64,000 nt of DNA from contig NZ_JBHEQA010000003.1 in NCBI RefSeq assembly GCF_043678055.1, positions 434,001-498,000 on the forward strand, written 5' to 3'. Both the position numbers and the translations under genes were made by a program. Within the stretch, counting starts at the first letter, position 1. Each line of letters begins with the position of its first letter. Below, one piece after another: positions 33,596 to 42,668 of this stretch. The notes beneath the pieces were generated by a model. That model did no database searches. It had not been told where the DNA came from and saw nothing but the letters and a program-made list of their open reading frames with translations. Origin of the DNA: Spongiimicrobium salis. GTDB lineage: Bacteria; Bacteroidota; Bacteroidia; Flavobacteriales; Flavobacteriaceae.

Positions 33596-34036
33596 TCATG
33601 AAAGCATCTCCTTTCGCCAAAAAATCAAACCAAAACCCATTACACCGATCCATAAGCACAAAGGGGAATACAACCAGGTATCCATCACAGCAAATTGCGT
33701 AGATTTCAACACTTTAAAGAATCCAAAAAAATGAAAATCCCCTATGGCCCGTAGCATAAAAATAGAGGGAATCAACCATTGTCCGAAACGTAGGAGCCAC
33801 TTGGGCCATTGCCATTTCACGTAGCCGGAACGCTGTACATAAAACAAGCTAAATAGAAACAGGCCCATTCCTATAATCAGGCTATCCCATAAAGTAGGAG
33901 AAAGAGTTTGTGCGCCTTTTTCATTGGTCGGCAAAGCATGGGATAAACCCCACTCCCCTCCTAAGGCCCAATAGAAATGGATGACAGCAAGTACTAAAAA
34001 TACCAACGAAAGGAACAATGCAACTCTTTGTTTCAT
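33596..34036 (-). CDS. DUF3995 membrane protein
   Basis: 146 residues with four membrane segments, starting MKQRVALFLSLVFLVLAVIHFYWALGG, characteristic of DUF3995. Residues around PTLWDSLIIGMGLFLFSLFY form the second and third segments. The function is unknown. It starts one base after the acetyltransferase gene on the same strand, suggesting co-transcription without a clear functional link. Confidence 0.75.
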   Translation of the reverse strand: MKQRVALFLSLVFLVLAVIHFYWALGGEWGLSHALPTNEKGAQTLSPTLWDSLIIGMGLFLFSLFYVQRSGYVKWQWPKWLLRFGQWLIPSIFMLRAIGDFHFFGFFKVLKSTQFAVMDTWLYSPLCLWIGVMGFGLIFWRKEMLS

Positions 34037-34037
34037 T

Positions 34038-34547
34038 TTATTCTTCTTTCAATTTCGCATAGCGATGTTCATCGCAGATGACTCCATTTTTTAGGATAGC
34101 CTTTCTAAAGACCCCCTCTTTGACATAGTCGTTCTTCTCAAGAACCCGCATGGAAGCCGTATTGAAATCGAACACCCCGGCGTGAATACGCTCCAAAGCC
34201 AAGGTTTCAAACCCGTAATGGGTCATTAAAGCTACCGCCGCTGTTCCTATTCCTTTACCCCAATAGGGTTCTCCAATCCAATAGCCGATTTCTCCTGTTT
34301 TTCGGTAGACATCTTCCTGAGGACTTAGTTCGATTACCCCACAAAGAGTTCCTTCCCATAAAATCCCAAAAATTTCCAAGGGCTCTTTGGTTTGGGTAAA
34401 TAAAATAAAGGTTTCCGCATCAGAACGTTTATAGGGATGGGGAAGAACATCCCTAAGACAATTCCAAATCTTTTTATTATTGGCAAGGCGGCTTAGCATT
34501 TCTTTATCTTCCAATGTTAAGGGCTTCAATTGAATATCGGTAGGCAT
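34038..34547 (-). CDS. GNAT N-acetyltransferase, RimJ/RimL type
   Basis: About 169 residues from the ATG at 34547 (MPTDIQLKPLTLEDKEMLS); the frame extends upstream to 34613 but those residues do not match the fold. GEIGYWIGEPYWGKGIGTAAV is the acetyl-CoA-binding motif A, and LALERIHAGVFDFNTASMRVLEK is motif B, typical of RimJ/RimL enzymes. The acceptor (a protein N-terminus or a small molecule) is unknown. Confidence 0.9.
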   Translation of the reverse strand: MPTDIQLKPLTLEDKEMLSRLANNKKIWNCLRDVLPHPYKRSDAETFILFTQTKEPLEIFGILWEGTLCGVIELSPQEDVYRKTGEIGYWIGEPYWGKGIGTAAVALMTHYGFETLALERIHAGVFDFNTASMRVLEKNDYVKEGVFRKAILKNGVICDEHRYAKLKEE

Positions 34548-34728
34548 TGGTTTATACTGTTGTTTTGTAGTACCAATGTAGTATATTTTACCGTATTTCA
34601 TCAAGTAAAACATATGAATAGCTTTTTCCTAAAATAAACTCGCTAAATCTGTTCAAGCATACTCCCCTATTGGTTGACGAGGTCGAGAACTAAATCAAGT
34701 ACAACCCAGATTTAGGCAAAGATAGGGC

Positions 34729-35070
34729 CTAATCAGAATCAAATGTTGGTTTAAAATCAGAATGACTGGCATTTCTACATTCACTTAAAATCCGAAGCAT
34801 ATCGAAATCACCTCTGGCTAATGTCAGCTTTTTTTTAGCGCCCCATTTTTTTATTTTTTTCTCAAATACAATCGCTTGATGAACGTCATTAAATTCCTGA
34901 CAAAAAATTAAAGAAACGGGTCTTCTTGTATATGTAAAACTATTTTTATGCCCCCCGGCCTCATGCTCTTTCAATCTTCGGACTATATTATTTGTGAAGC
35001 CCGTATAGATTAGACCATCTGAACATTTCAATAGATAAACATAATACGATTTCACTAAGTATGGGTACAT
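34729..35070 (-). CDS. GIY-YIG nuclease family protein
   Basis: 113 residues. YYVYLLKCSDGLIYTGFT gives the two core motifs, RRLKEHEAGG the Arg/His pair and AIVFEKKIKKWGAKKK the Glu region. It has the same YhbQ-like domain as the tandem copies at 13 kb but is clearly diverged, has a 30-residue C-terminal tail and is not next to a tRNA. Function unknown. Confidence 0.85.
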   Translation of the reverse strand: MYPYLVKSYYVYLLKCSDGLIYTGFTNNIVRRLKEHEAGGHKNSFTYTRRPVSLIFCQEFNDVHQAIVFEKKIKKWGAKKKLTLARGDFDMLRILSECRNASHSDFKPTFDSD

Positions 35071-35965
35071 TGATTTTTGAAATCACAATATACAGAATAT
35101 TTTCTAACAAATAGCTCTCGACTGCGCTCGAGCTGACAATTTGAAATATGACACAATTTTATTTCCCTGAAATCCTCACTTTAGGTAAATCACACATTAC
35201 CCATACCCTATAATTAAGCTAAATATCCTGCCTTCATTACTGTTTTTAGGATTCCGCTCAATTAACTTATTTATGTCAAATCAAGCGCAGTCGAAAGACT
35301 CGAATAAACAATTTGGAACATCATACAGTTTAATTTTATCTCTTTGAAATTTTCGTTTAGACGAAGCGTGCATTACCAATTCCATATATTGAGATAAATA
35401 TGCCCTGTTAGTTCTCATCCAACAATTCAACTCAGTCTTCATACCATGTCAAATCGAGCGCAGTCGAAAGGTTCGAGTAAATAATTTGGAACATCATACA
35501 GTTTAATTTTATCTCTTTGAAATTTTCGCTTAGACGAAGTGTGCATTATCCATTCCATATACTGAGATAAATATGCCCTGTTAGTTCTCATCCAACAATT
35601 CAACTCAGTCTTCATACCATGTCAAATCGAGCGCAGTCGANNNNNNNNNNNNNNNNNNNNNNNNNNNNNNNNNNNNNNNNNNNNNNNNNNNNNNNNNNNN
35701 NNNNNNNNNNNNNNNNNNNNNNNNNNNNNNNNNNNNNNGAAAGACTCGAATAAACAATTTGGAACATCATACAGTTTAGTTTTATCTCTTTTTAGCTTTC
35801 CGCTTAGACGAAGTGTGCATTACCCATTCCATATACTGAGATAAATATGCCCTGTTAATTCTCATTTAACAATTCAATTCAGTCTTCATACCATGTCAAA
35901 TCGAGCGCAGTCGAGATTCACCTTAAACCAATAAAGAGGATGGCGTAACACAAATGTATCCATGC
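35071..35965. repeat. Tandem 173-base repeats with an assembly gap
   Basis: Units of about 173 bases begin ATGTCAAATCRAGCGCAGTC at 35273, 35446 and 35619, and a further unit resumes after the N run (35641-35738) and ends in a partial copy at 35893-35914. Units differ at a few bases. Each starts with TCRAGCGCAGTCGA, a palindrome that also occurs singly elsewhere in the window. The real copy number is unknown because of the gap. No coding frame is supported. Confidence 0.85.
35641..35738. other. Assembly gap (98 N)
   Basis: Ninety-eight N interrupt the third unit of the 173-base tandem repeat. The flanking bases (…GCGCAGTCGA and GAAAGACTCG…) overlap the same point of the unit, so the gap is a repeat collapse of unknown true length. 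Confidence 0.99.
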
Positions 35966-36379
35966 TTAGCTAGAAAAACCGCGCCCTATTTTCCCTCCGA
36001 TCAAGGCCATAGGGATATAGGCCAGTAAAATGTCGGCCACAGCGAACCATGTGGGGCCCGGCAGGATATAATTCACCCAAATTCCCCCTGCGAGGAATAG
36101 CATCCCAATAATCAGAGCATGTCGCATTTTATGGTTTGCAGCGATTCTTGCGGCAATAGCAGCTCCCACCAAGGTTCCCAAGGCATGGGCCAGAAAAGGA
36201 AAAATAAAATATTGGGCTTCGAGATTGGGCATCACAGCAGCCAAAGCGTCCATATCATTAGGGTCTACCCCTTCAATAGGCAAGAGGGTATGTCCTAATT
36301 TGACCAGCCCCAAATTTACGATACTCCCGCCCAGCCATCCGGCTACTACGGCAATTGTACTTCTTAGAATAGGATGCAT
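35966..36379 (-). CDS. Small integral membrane protein, unknown function
   Basis: 137 residues with about four membrane segments (STIAVVAGWLGGSIVNLGLV, YFIFPFLAHALGTLVGAAIA, ALIIGMLFLAGGIWVNYIL, WFAVADILLAYIPMALIGG). I do not recognise a named family. It is the first gene downstream of the three-gene DUF4157 cluster on the same strand, 118 bases away. A role as membrane immunity or accessory protein is possible, but nothing in it shows that. Confidence 0.7.
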   Translation of the reverse strand: MHPILRSTIAVVAGWLGGSIVNLGLVKLGHTLLPIEGVDPNDMDALAAVMPNLEAQYFIFPFLAHALGTLVGAAIAARIAANHKMRHALIIGMLFLAGGIWVNYILPGPTWFAVADILLAYIPMALIGGKIGRGFSS

Positions 36380-36497
36380 TGTATTGGTTTTTTTGGTGGT
36401 TACAAAACAAGTTTTTTAAAGGTAGGTATTTTTTGATAAAGGCATCTCTTCCAATAACTTCCCTATCCTACAGGATACTGCATGTTTATTTTTTTTC

Positions 36498-37958
36498 TTA
36501 CCCGATGGTTCTTTTCCACTCAGGATGTTGTACTGGAGACAACCAATGTCCACGGCGCAATCCCTGTAACATCGTTTGATAGTCTTGGTATTGTCCGCTT
36601 CCATATTCCCCATGGATCATATCAGCTGCGTTTCGTGTCGCCACTGGGGTCCTTTTTAAATACAAGGCATAATCTTGAACAATGGCCCCTTGTTGTTCCC
36701 TACTGTAATCCCTGAATAAACTGGCATTCACAATAATACCATAATTGTACTCGGAATTAATTGTTTGTCCCTGCCCTGCTGGTGTCGGGTTTGCATTTGT
36801 CCGATTTCGCCCCCATTGCAACTCTATCCAAGATAGAATGCCCTGTTTCTTTTCTTGCGCAATATGCATTAATTCATGCATCAAAACAGCTTGTCTCTTT
36901 TCGTGATTTGCCTGATCTGCCGCATCTGAAAAAGCATGATCACCGTGGATGGTATGTGCGACCGTAAAGGCCCCTCCCGGACCAGCTGCAGGTGCAGCAA
37001 TGGCCGATTTTTCAAAAATGGATACATCGGAAAGGTTCATGCTGTCACCAAATATCTCCCGTGCAAGCGTTTTCTCCTCCGTCGTAAGACCACGAACTTT
37101 GCTGAGCGGCGTCCCCAGAAGGGTCGCCAAGAACCCCATGAGTTCCCTTAAATTCAGGACGTCACCAATTTTGGTCAGCAACCCCAATCCCCAATGTTTC
37201 ATGGGCGACTGTTCTTGCATGAGTCCAGCACCTCCATGGGCATTCGTGGGGTTACATGCCAAGTATATGGCCCGTATCAAATCTATGGTAATGTGTTTTG
37301 CCAAATTGAGTATTCTTTTGGGCACACGAAAAGCAGCGCCTACTACCGTATTAAAGAGACTCACTCCTGATTTCTTTATCCAGCTCCATACCGATAATTG
37401 ATGTACGTCCTGATCGCTTTCCCTTTGTTTCTCCAGAGGCTTTTGCATGGAAGCAAAAGGCAGCTGCATGGCCTTCGTGCCCATTACATCTGCTTCTTTT
37501 TCCAGGTTCATGTCATCATTGATGTTTAGCCTTCCTTTGAGCTGTATCCTTGGTTGTACTCGTCCTTGTTTCTGTTGTACCACGTGCCAAGCTTCATGAG
37601 GCAAATGTTGTTCCTGTCCCGGGCCTAAATGAATATCCGCACCTTGAGCATAGGCATGGGCTTGCAATTGTGCCGGTTTGGAAGAATTGTAGTGTACCTT
37701 CACATTGTCCATGGCATAGCCAGAGAGCTGTTCAATACCTGACTTCAACTGATCGGGTAATCCTGTGGTATTCTTTTTCCTTTGGATATGTCGGAATGCC
37801 TTCTTGCTATTGTCCTGTATCATTTCCTGTAACTGGACCGTTTGTATAGCTTCCGCCCGCTTATCTTTAAATTGAAAATCGGCTGTACTTCTCTGTGTTG
37901 CTTGACTTAGAATATCAGAAGTGGTCTGCACGTTTTCCTTTATCCTTCGTTTTCTCAT
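36498..37958 (-). CDS. DUF4157 protein with a second HExxH (peptidase-like) C-terminal region
   Basis: 486 residues. The shared N-module (FQFKDKRAEAIQTVQLQ, TGLPDQLKSGIEQLSGYAMD) and core LPHEAWHVVQQKQGRV are present. The C-terminal part has a hydrophobic, glycine-rich stretch, then AVLMHELMHIAQEKKQG at about residue 360, a second HExxH motif, followed by NYGIIVNASLFRDYSREQQG. It resembles a second DUF4157-like or minimal metallopeptidase domain and may be the toxin part. It is the third gene of a same-strand run (14-base gap from the previous one). Confidence 0.8.
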   Translation of the reverse strand: MRKRRIKENVQTTSDILSQATQRSTADFQFKDKRAEAIQTVQLQEMIQDNSKKAFRHIQRKKNTTGLPDQLKSGIEQLSGYAMDNVKVHYNSSKPAQLQAHAYAQGADIHLGPGQEQHLPHEAWHVVQQKQGRVQPRIQLKGRLNINDDMNLEKEADVMGTKAMQLPFASMQKPLEKQRESDQDVHQLSVWSWIKKSGVSLFNTVVGAAFRVPKRILNLAKHITIDLIRAIYLACNPTNAHGGAGLMQEQSPMKHWGLGLLTKIGDVLNLRELMGFLATLLGTPLSKVRGLTTEEKTLAREIFGDSMNLSDVSIFEKSAIAAPAAGPGGAFTVAHTIHGDHAFSDAADQANHEKRQAVLMHELMHIAQEKKQGILSWIELQWGRNRTNANPTPAGQGQTINSEYNYGIIVNASLFRDYSREQQGAIVQDYALYLKRTPVATRNAADMIHGEYGSGQYQDYQTMLQGLRRGHWLSPVQHPEWKRTIG

Positions 37959-37971
37959 CTATCTGTGTTTT

Positions 37972-39531
37972 TTAAGCTTCCAAAATTTCCAAGGTATATT
38001 CTTTTCCTGGTATTTTTCCCTTTTTTGGAATATCTACCTGTATATCTTTAACATCAATTATCTTGGCTCTCATACCCGGTGCCACCACGATTTCTTTTTC
38101 TCCTGTAAAATATTTTTCGACCGGTACAAGTGTCTTGCCCTTCCCTTTAAAATTCAATACCGCCAACTTGGTCACCTCTCCAAATAAATCGTCTCCAATA
38201 TCACTTTTCATGCTTTCAATGCCGTATCCCGTGGCATGCATGCTGGTAAAGGCTGGAAAATCCAGAACGCCGTCTTTTTTCAAGTCCCCCATCCATTCGG
38301 CCTGTAATTCTACCCTTTGATTATCAATATCCTGTAAAACCCCATGCTTTGCCAAGGAATCATGGAGTGCTTTCACGGTGCTTTCAATTAAGGCCATCAC
38401 TTTCTTATCTATACCAGCAGGTAGTTTTTTACGTAAAAAATTATTGATGGGTTTATAGAAATAGGTAGTATACAGACTCTTGGCCAAAACACCGATATCT
38501 TTCCCTTTGCAGATTTCTACACAATACTCCAATTGCCCTTCCGGCGTCATATTATAATGGGTATCATGAGGCATCAGCGCTTGTAGTTCCGTAGGAAGGG
38601 TTTCTACCAATGCTACCACTTCCTTAATCAATTGCAGCAATTCTTTTTTCTCCTCAAAATCCGTGGGAGCCAATGCTGATTTATGATCAGGGTCTAGCTC
38701 GCTCCAGGGATCGGCAGGTCGGGCAGCATCAATATCCCAGTCTGTTTCTCCATCCGTATGCTTGTGAGGCATTGTAACTATCTTAAAATTGGTACTGTTC
38801 ACCTCATCTTTTGAAAATTCTTTATCCCCGATCTTAAGAATTCCTGTGGTTTTATCCCATTGGTTTATCACACCTTCAATAGTATTCCATTTGGAAGCTT
38901 CTTTTAGCATGACCACAATTTGTCTTCCTATTTGTTTGGCAGTTAATAAATCAAAGTCTTTGGGCATGCGTTGTGCAATCCGATATCCCCCTCCGCCAAG
39001 CTTTATGCCACCTTTTAGCGGTAACGCGCTATTACTTTCCCCTTTTTGCCAGGCCTTCGCGCCCATCACATCTGCCTCCTTTTCCAAACCGGCATCATCG
39101 TTAATCTGTATTTTTCCTTTTAACTGCCTGGTGGGGCGTACCCGTCCTTGTTTCTGCTGTACCACATGCCAAGCTTCGTGGGGCAGATGCTTTTCTTGTC
39201 CGGCACCCAAATGGATATCCGTACCTTGAGCATAGGCATGGGCCTGCAATTGTGCAGGTTTGGAAGAATTGTAGTGAACCTTCACATCATCCATGGTATA
39301 TCCCGAAAGATTTTCAATACCCGATTTCAAGGCATCGGGCAGGCCAGTGCTATTCTTTTTCTTTTGGATAGGTTGGAATGTCTTGGCGTTACTCTCCTCC
39401 ATAATGCCCTGTAGCTGTACTGTTTGCAATGCTTCTGGACGATTGTCCATAAATTGAAAATGCGCCCTATCCCACTGTTGCTTTTGGCCTGCAGTACCCA
39501 TTGACCTCTTTTTGGCATATATGACGTTCAT
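37972..39531 (-). CDS. DUF4157 protein with ADP-ribosyltransferase-like C-terminus
   Basis: 519 residues: conserved N-module (FQFMDNRPEALQTVQLQG), core LPHEAWHVVQQKQGRVRP, then a unique region. The C-terminal 130 residues contain FTSMHATGYGIES and EKYFTGEKEIVVAPGMRAKI. The F/Y-T-S...-E-K-E-(I/V)-V/L-x-P-G order is the usual end of R-S-E type ADP-ribosyltransferase toxins, with the E-x-E pair as catalytic residues. The first Arg cannot be assigned confidently. Between these lies a long helical segment (about 235-390) of unknown role. Confidence 0.78.
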   Translation of the reverse strand: MNVIYAKKRSMGTAGQKQQWDRAHFQFMDNRPEALQTVQLQGIMEESNAKTFQPIQKKKNSTGLPDALKSGIENLSGYTMDDVKVHYNSSKPAQLQAHAYAQGTDIHLGAGQEKHLPHEAWHVVQQKQGRVRPTRQLKGKIQINDDAGLEKEADVMGAKAWQKGESNSALPLKGGIKLGGGGYRIAQRMPKDFDLLTAKQIGRQIVVMLKEASKWNTIEGVINQWDKTTGILKIGDKEFSKDEVNSTNFKIVTMPHKHTDGETDWDIDAARPADPWSELDPDHKSALAPTDFEEKKELLQLIKEVVALVETLPTELQALMPHDTHYNMTPEGQLEYCVEICKGKDIGVLAKSLYTTYFYKPINNFLRKKLPAGIDKKVMALIESTVKALHDSLAKHGVLQDIDNQRVELQAEWMGDLKKDGVLDFPAFTSMHATGYGIESMKSDIGDDLFGEVTKLAVLNFKGKGKTLVPVEKYFTGEKEIVVAPGMRAKIIDVKDIQVDIPKKGKIPGKEYTLEILEA

Positions 39532-39623
39532 TTCTTTATTTTTTTATTTTCAGGTTTTATTCCATCCTATCTTAAATCCATAATTTTGAGGTATTATGGT
39601 ATTTAAAATTTTGTCTCTCAAAT

Positions 39624-40850
39624 TCATCCCCAAGTAGCCTTTCCTTTGGAATCCAATCGATAAATCACTTCAGAATATCCTTCGTAGGGTATTACCTGGC
39701 TTACTCCTTTTGTCTTAAGTACGGTCTTAATCTCCTTCATGGCATTTTTTGCTCTTTTCTCAATTTCCCCACTTTCATCAGAACGTACCAATATCGCAAA
39801 GAGTTGCCCTTGCCCAGCCACTAGATCAACCAATTCTTCTACGAGCCCCTTTCCTTTTGCATTTATCTTACCATCTTTTTCAATGCAAACAGGCGTCAAA
39901 AAATGTGCTCCTGATACCGCTTGTGTATATGCATCTTCATCGATTCTATTCACATATATCCCGATGCAATCCAACAAGCCACTTATTTTCATATTTTCCG
40001 TATCCTTCTCAGGCCTAAACATCACCTGAGGCTTTTCCCCTGCTTCACGAATTTTTCCGCCCTTTATTTCCTCTACCAAGGCAGATGCCGTCACCGTATA
40101 CCTTCCATCTTCTTCTGTTATGAAAAAATCCCGGGGATCCTTTAAAGCTTCTGTGAGATTTCGTGCGGGATGTGGTATATCATCATAAAGAATTTGCTTT
40201 ACCATTTTTTCCGTTTTCTTTTCCCCGTGCTTCTTTAAGAAAGCCTCTTCGGTTCCGGGCCCCCATGTTTCCCCTTTGAATTTAATAATGCGCTGAATAA
40301 TAGGGGTTGATGATAAAGGTGATACCAATCTAAGGCTATTATCAATTTCTTTTAACTGCAACGCCTTAGCTCCCATCACATCCGCTTCTTTTTCCAGGCT
40401 TGCATCATCGTTGATATTTATTTTACCCTTCATTTGTAGTGTTGGTTTTACCCTGCCTTGTTTCTGTTGTACCACATGCCATGCTTCATGGGGCAGATGC
40501 TTTTCTTGTCCGGCCCCCAAATGGATATCCGTGCCTTGGGCATAGGCATGGGCCTGCAATTGTGCTGGTTTGGAAGAATTGTAATGTACTTTCACATCAT
40601 CCATGGTATATCCCGAAAGATTTTCTATACCTGACTTCAATTGGTCCGGTAAGCCTGTTGTATTTTTTTTCTTTTGGATGGGTTGGAATACCCTCGCACT
40701 ACTGTGCTCCATCATGCCTTGCAGCTGTACTGTTTGCAGTGCTTCTGGACGATGGTCTTCAAATTGAAAGGAACCCGCGTTTTCTTGCGCTTGGGAAACA
40801 GCATCTTGGGCGGGTTGCTTATTTTTTGATTTGTTGACGTGGGTATGCAT
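39624..40850 (-). CDS. DUF4157 protein with unrecognised C-terminal domain
   Basis: 408 residues. The shared N-module (FQFEDHRPEALQTVQLQG, TGLPDQLKSGIENLSGYTMD) and core LPHEAWHVVQQKQGRVKP are followed by a 210-residue C-terminal domain that I do not recognise (FITEEDGRYTVTASALVEE, FLTPVCIEKDGKINAKGKGL, LFAILVRSDESGE). It is mixed alpha/beta with no obvious catalytic motif. It is the first gene of the 40.9 to 36.5 kb run. By analogy with its neighbours the C-terminus may be an effector domain of new type. Confidence 0.75.
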   Translation of the reverse strand: MHTHVNKSKNKQPAQDAVSQAQENAGSFQFEDHRPEALQTVQLQGMMEHSSARVFQPIQKKKNTTGLPDQLKSGIENLSGYTMDDVKVHYNSSKPAQLQAHAYAQGTDIHLGAGQEKHLPHEAWHVVQQKQGRVKPTLQMKGKININDDASLEKEADVMGAKALQLKEIDNSLRLVSPLSSTPIIQRIIKFKGETWGPGTEEAFLKKHGEKKTEKMVKQILYDDIPHPARNLTEALKDPRDFFITEEDGRYTVTASALVEEIKGGKIREAGEKPQVMFRPEKDTENMKISGLLDCIGIYVNRIDEDAYTQAVSGAHFLTPVCIEKDGKINAKGKGLVEELVDLVAGQGQLFAILVRSDESGEIEKRAKNAMKEIKTVLKTKGVSQVIPYEGYSEVIYRLDSKGKATWG

Positions 40851-41237
40851 CGCTAATATTTGTCAGCCCAGCTTTTCGACCACACTCAAGATAAACTTCG
40901 GTCGAGAGCCCTGAATACGTTACACTTCTTTTTCTAAAACTGAGGGGGAATGTTCTAAAGATAGTAAAGTCCTTTGTAGGAAACAACTTTCTTGTTGATG
41001 GTTGGTGAGTTTTTGAGTTCGGAGTTCGGAGTTCAGAGTTCAGAGTTCAGAGTTCAGAGTTTAAAAATCAATAATTAAAGGGTAGTGCAAATAGCATGTT
41101 TATAATATGCAATAGAAACGAAGTGGTTTGATGATGCATTAATAGTAACAAAGTTGTAAGTTTTGAGGGATTAATTTGTGTCAGCTCGAGCGCAGTCGAG
41201 AGTTCGGAGTTTAAAAATCGATACTTAAGAGGTAGTT
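40851..41237. other. Intergenic region with a heptanucleotide repeat
   Basis: About seven copies of GAGTTCG/GAGTTCA run from 41015 to 41062. A TCGAGCGCAGTCGA palindrome sits near 41186, followed by another GAGTTCGGAGTTT and a partial repeat of the sequence after the first tract. No gene is supported. Confidence 0.6.
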
Positions 41238-42148
41238 CTAAAATAGGCGTAGATCCCATTCTTTAATTTTCTTCTCCAGGCCATAGGAAACCTCAATGAC
41301 TATTCCCGATTTTTCCCTATTGTAATGTTCGGAACCCACAAAGTTTTTATGGGCTTCTAAAAATTTAATATAACTGCCATAATCCAACTTCGTATCAAAT
41401 CGTACAAGAACAATATCGTTGGTATTGAGAAGGGTAACCAACATCTTCATATCCTTAATTTCATAGGCCTTATCTCGGTACACAAACTTGTTTTCTGGCA
41501 GGAGAGTAATATGCGCTAGGCTATATTTATCCAATACTTCCCGTATATACGCCTTATTCCCCTGATATAGAGCTTTGCTAAAATTATTGTGCAGATCCAT
41601 CTCTGAGGTTTCCTCGCTAGTTCCAAACCCATCGGGCAAACGAATCTTTTTCAGAAAAAACGAATTTTTTTTTGATTTCGTTCCTGTATTCTTTCTGGTG
41701 ACCAGCTATCTTTTATTGTTCCATATACTTTACTGCCTATATATACAGGCTCCCTATCTCCTTTTAGTTCGTATACAAAAAATTTCTTAGGCGTTCGGGA
41801 CAGCTCTTCCTTGATCCTATCCACAACAGCATATTGTGCTCGATGGTCCATGTAAAACACCATTCGCGAGGAAAACATGGACAAGGCTCCGTTATGCATA
41901 TCCCGATCCATAATGTAGGGCACTATTGCATTCCAAAAATGCATTCTTGTATTGTTTATGAATAGCTCGTGATTTTCTGTGAGATACAGGACGATATCCT
42001 TTTGATTCTCTTTGGCAAACCATTTGGTGTTTGCTACAGTATTCGCCTTGGGCAGTACTATGCCACTCTTATCCTGCGAATACTGCCGTGCCGGATATAA
42101 CAGCATTACAATGACCATCCATAGGATCTTTCTAGGTATTCCCTCCAT
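41238..42148 (-). pseudogene. ExbD/TolR-like protein, two domains, frameshifted at an A9 tract
   Basis: Two adjacent frames (42148-41651, 165 codons; then about 41650-41238) read as one protein if one base is added to the run of nine A at about 41668-41676 (minus-strand A). The first part has an N-terminal hydrophobic segment (ILWMVIVMLLYPA) and an ExbD-like periplasmic domain (DIVLYLTENHELFINN ... VFYMDHRAQYAVVDRIKEEL). The second repeats the pattern (DIVLVRFDTKLDYGSYIKFL). ExbD proteins couple proton flow to TonB. The frameshift may be a real mutation, a slippery site or a sequencing error in the homopolymer. Confidence 0.6.
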
Positions 42149-42269
42149 AGGCTATATCTCCGAAAACTTTAGTGATATCCGTGTACTTTATTGACTTTGC
42201 AAGATAATATACAACTAATAATGTTCCTGAAAAGTCATTTTATGACATCGAAGTTGCAAACTTCGGTGA

Positions 42270-42668
42270 GCGAGGTTTGAGAGTGCTAAACAATTGTGTA
42301 GTTATGTTGGTATTACCCCAACCATTAGAGAGTCTGGAAGTAGTATAAGAGGACGCAGTAGGATCAGTAAAGTAGGCAATAGAAAGCTTCGGAATTTATT
42401 GTTTTTATTTGCTTTTTCGGCTTGTAAACACAACAAAGCATGTAAAGAACTATATGATCGGATTGTAGCCAAAGGAAAGAGTAAAAAGCTGGCACTGATA
42501 GCAGTAGCAAACAAACTATTAAAACAAGCCTTTGCAATTGCTAAAAGTGGATTACCTTATGATGAGAATTTTGTTTCAAGATTAGCCCAAAAAAGCTTGT
42601 TTTTTAACTCAGTTCTTTGTTGGCAAACGTTATTTTATATTTATGACATAATGATATACTTCCGTTAA
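42270..42668 (+). pseudogene. IS110-family transposase remnant (C-terminal Transposase_20 part)
   Basis: The frame opens at about 42270 with RFESAKQLCSYVGITPTIRE, then GRSRISKVGNRKLRNLLFLF and ACKELYDRIVAKGKSKKLAL. This is the C-terminal transposase_20 domain of IS110/IS116 elements. The N-terminal DEDD domain is absent, so the element is inactive. Its 3' end runs directly into the 3' end of the Roco gene, and the last about 20 residues are probably not original. Confidence 0.85.
42619..42628. repeat. Inverted repeat flanking the Roco gene, right-hand (3') copy
   Basis: GTTGGCAAAC here is the reverse complement of GTTTGCCAAC at 45429-45438. The two lie just outside the 3' and 5' ends of the Roco gene. 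Confidence 0.5.

Noticed and set aside
35273..35914. CRISPR array
   Set aside because: Units are 173 bases, almost identical throughout, with no short repeat/spacer alternation and no cas genes.
32055..40850. Complete extracellular contractile injection system
   Set aside because: Only DUF4157 carriers are present; no sheath, tube, baseplate or ATPase genes occur in the window.
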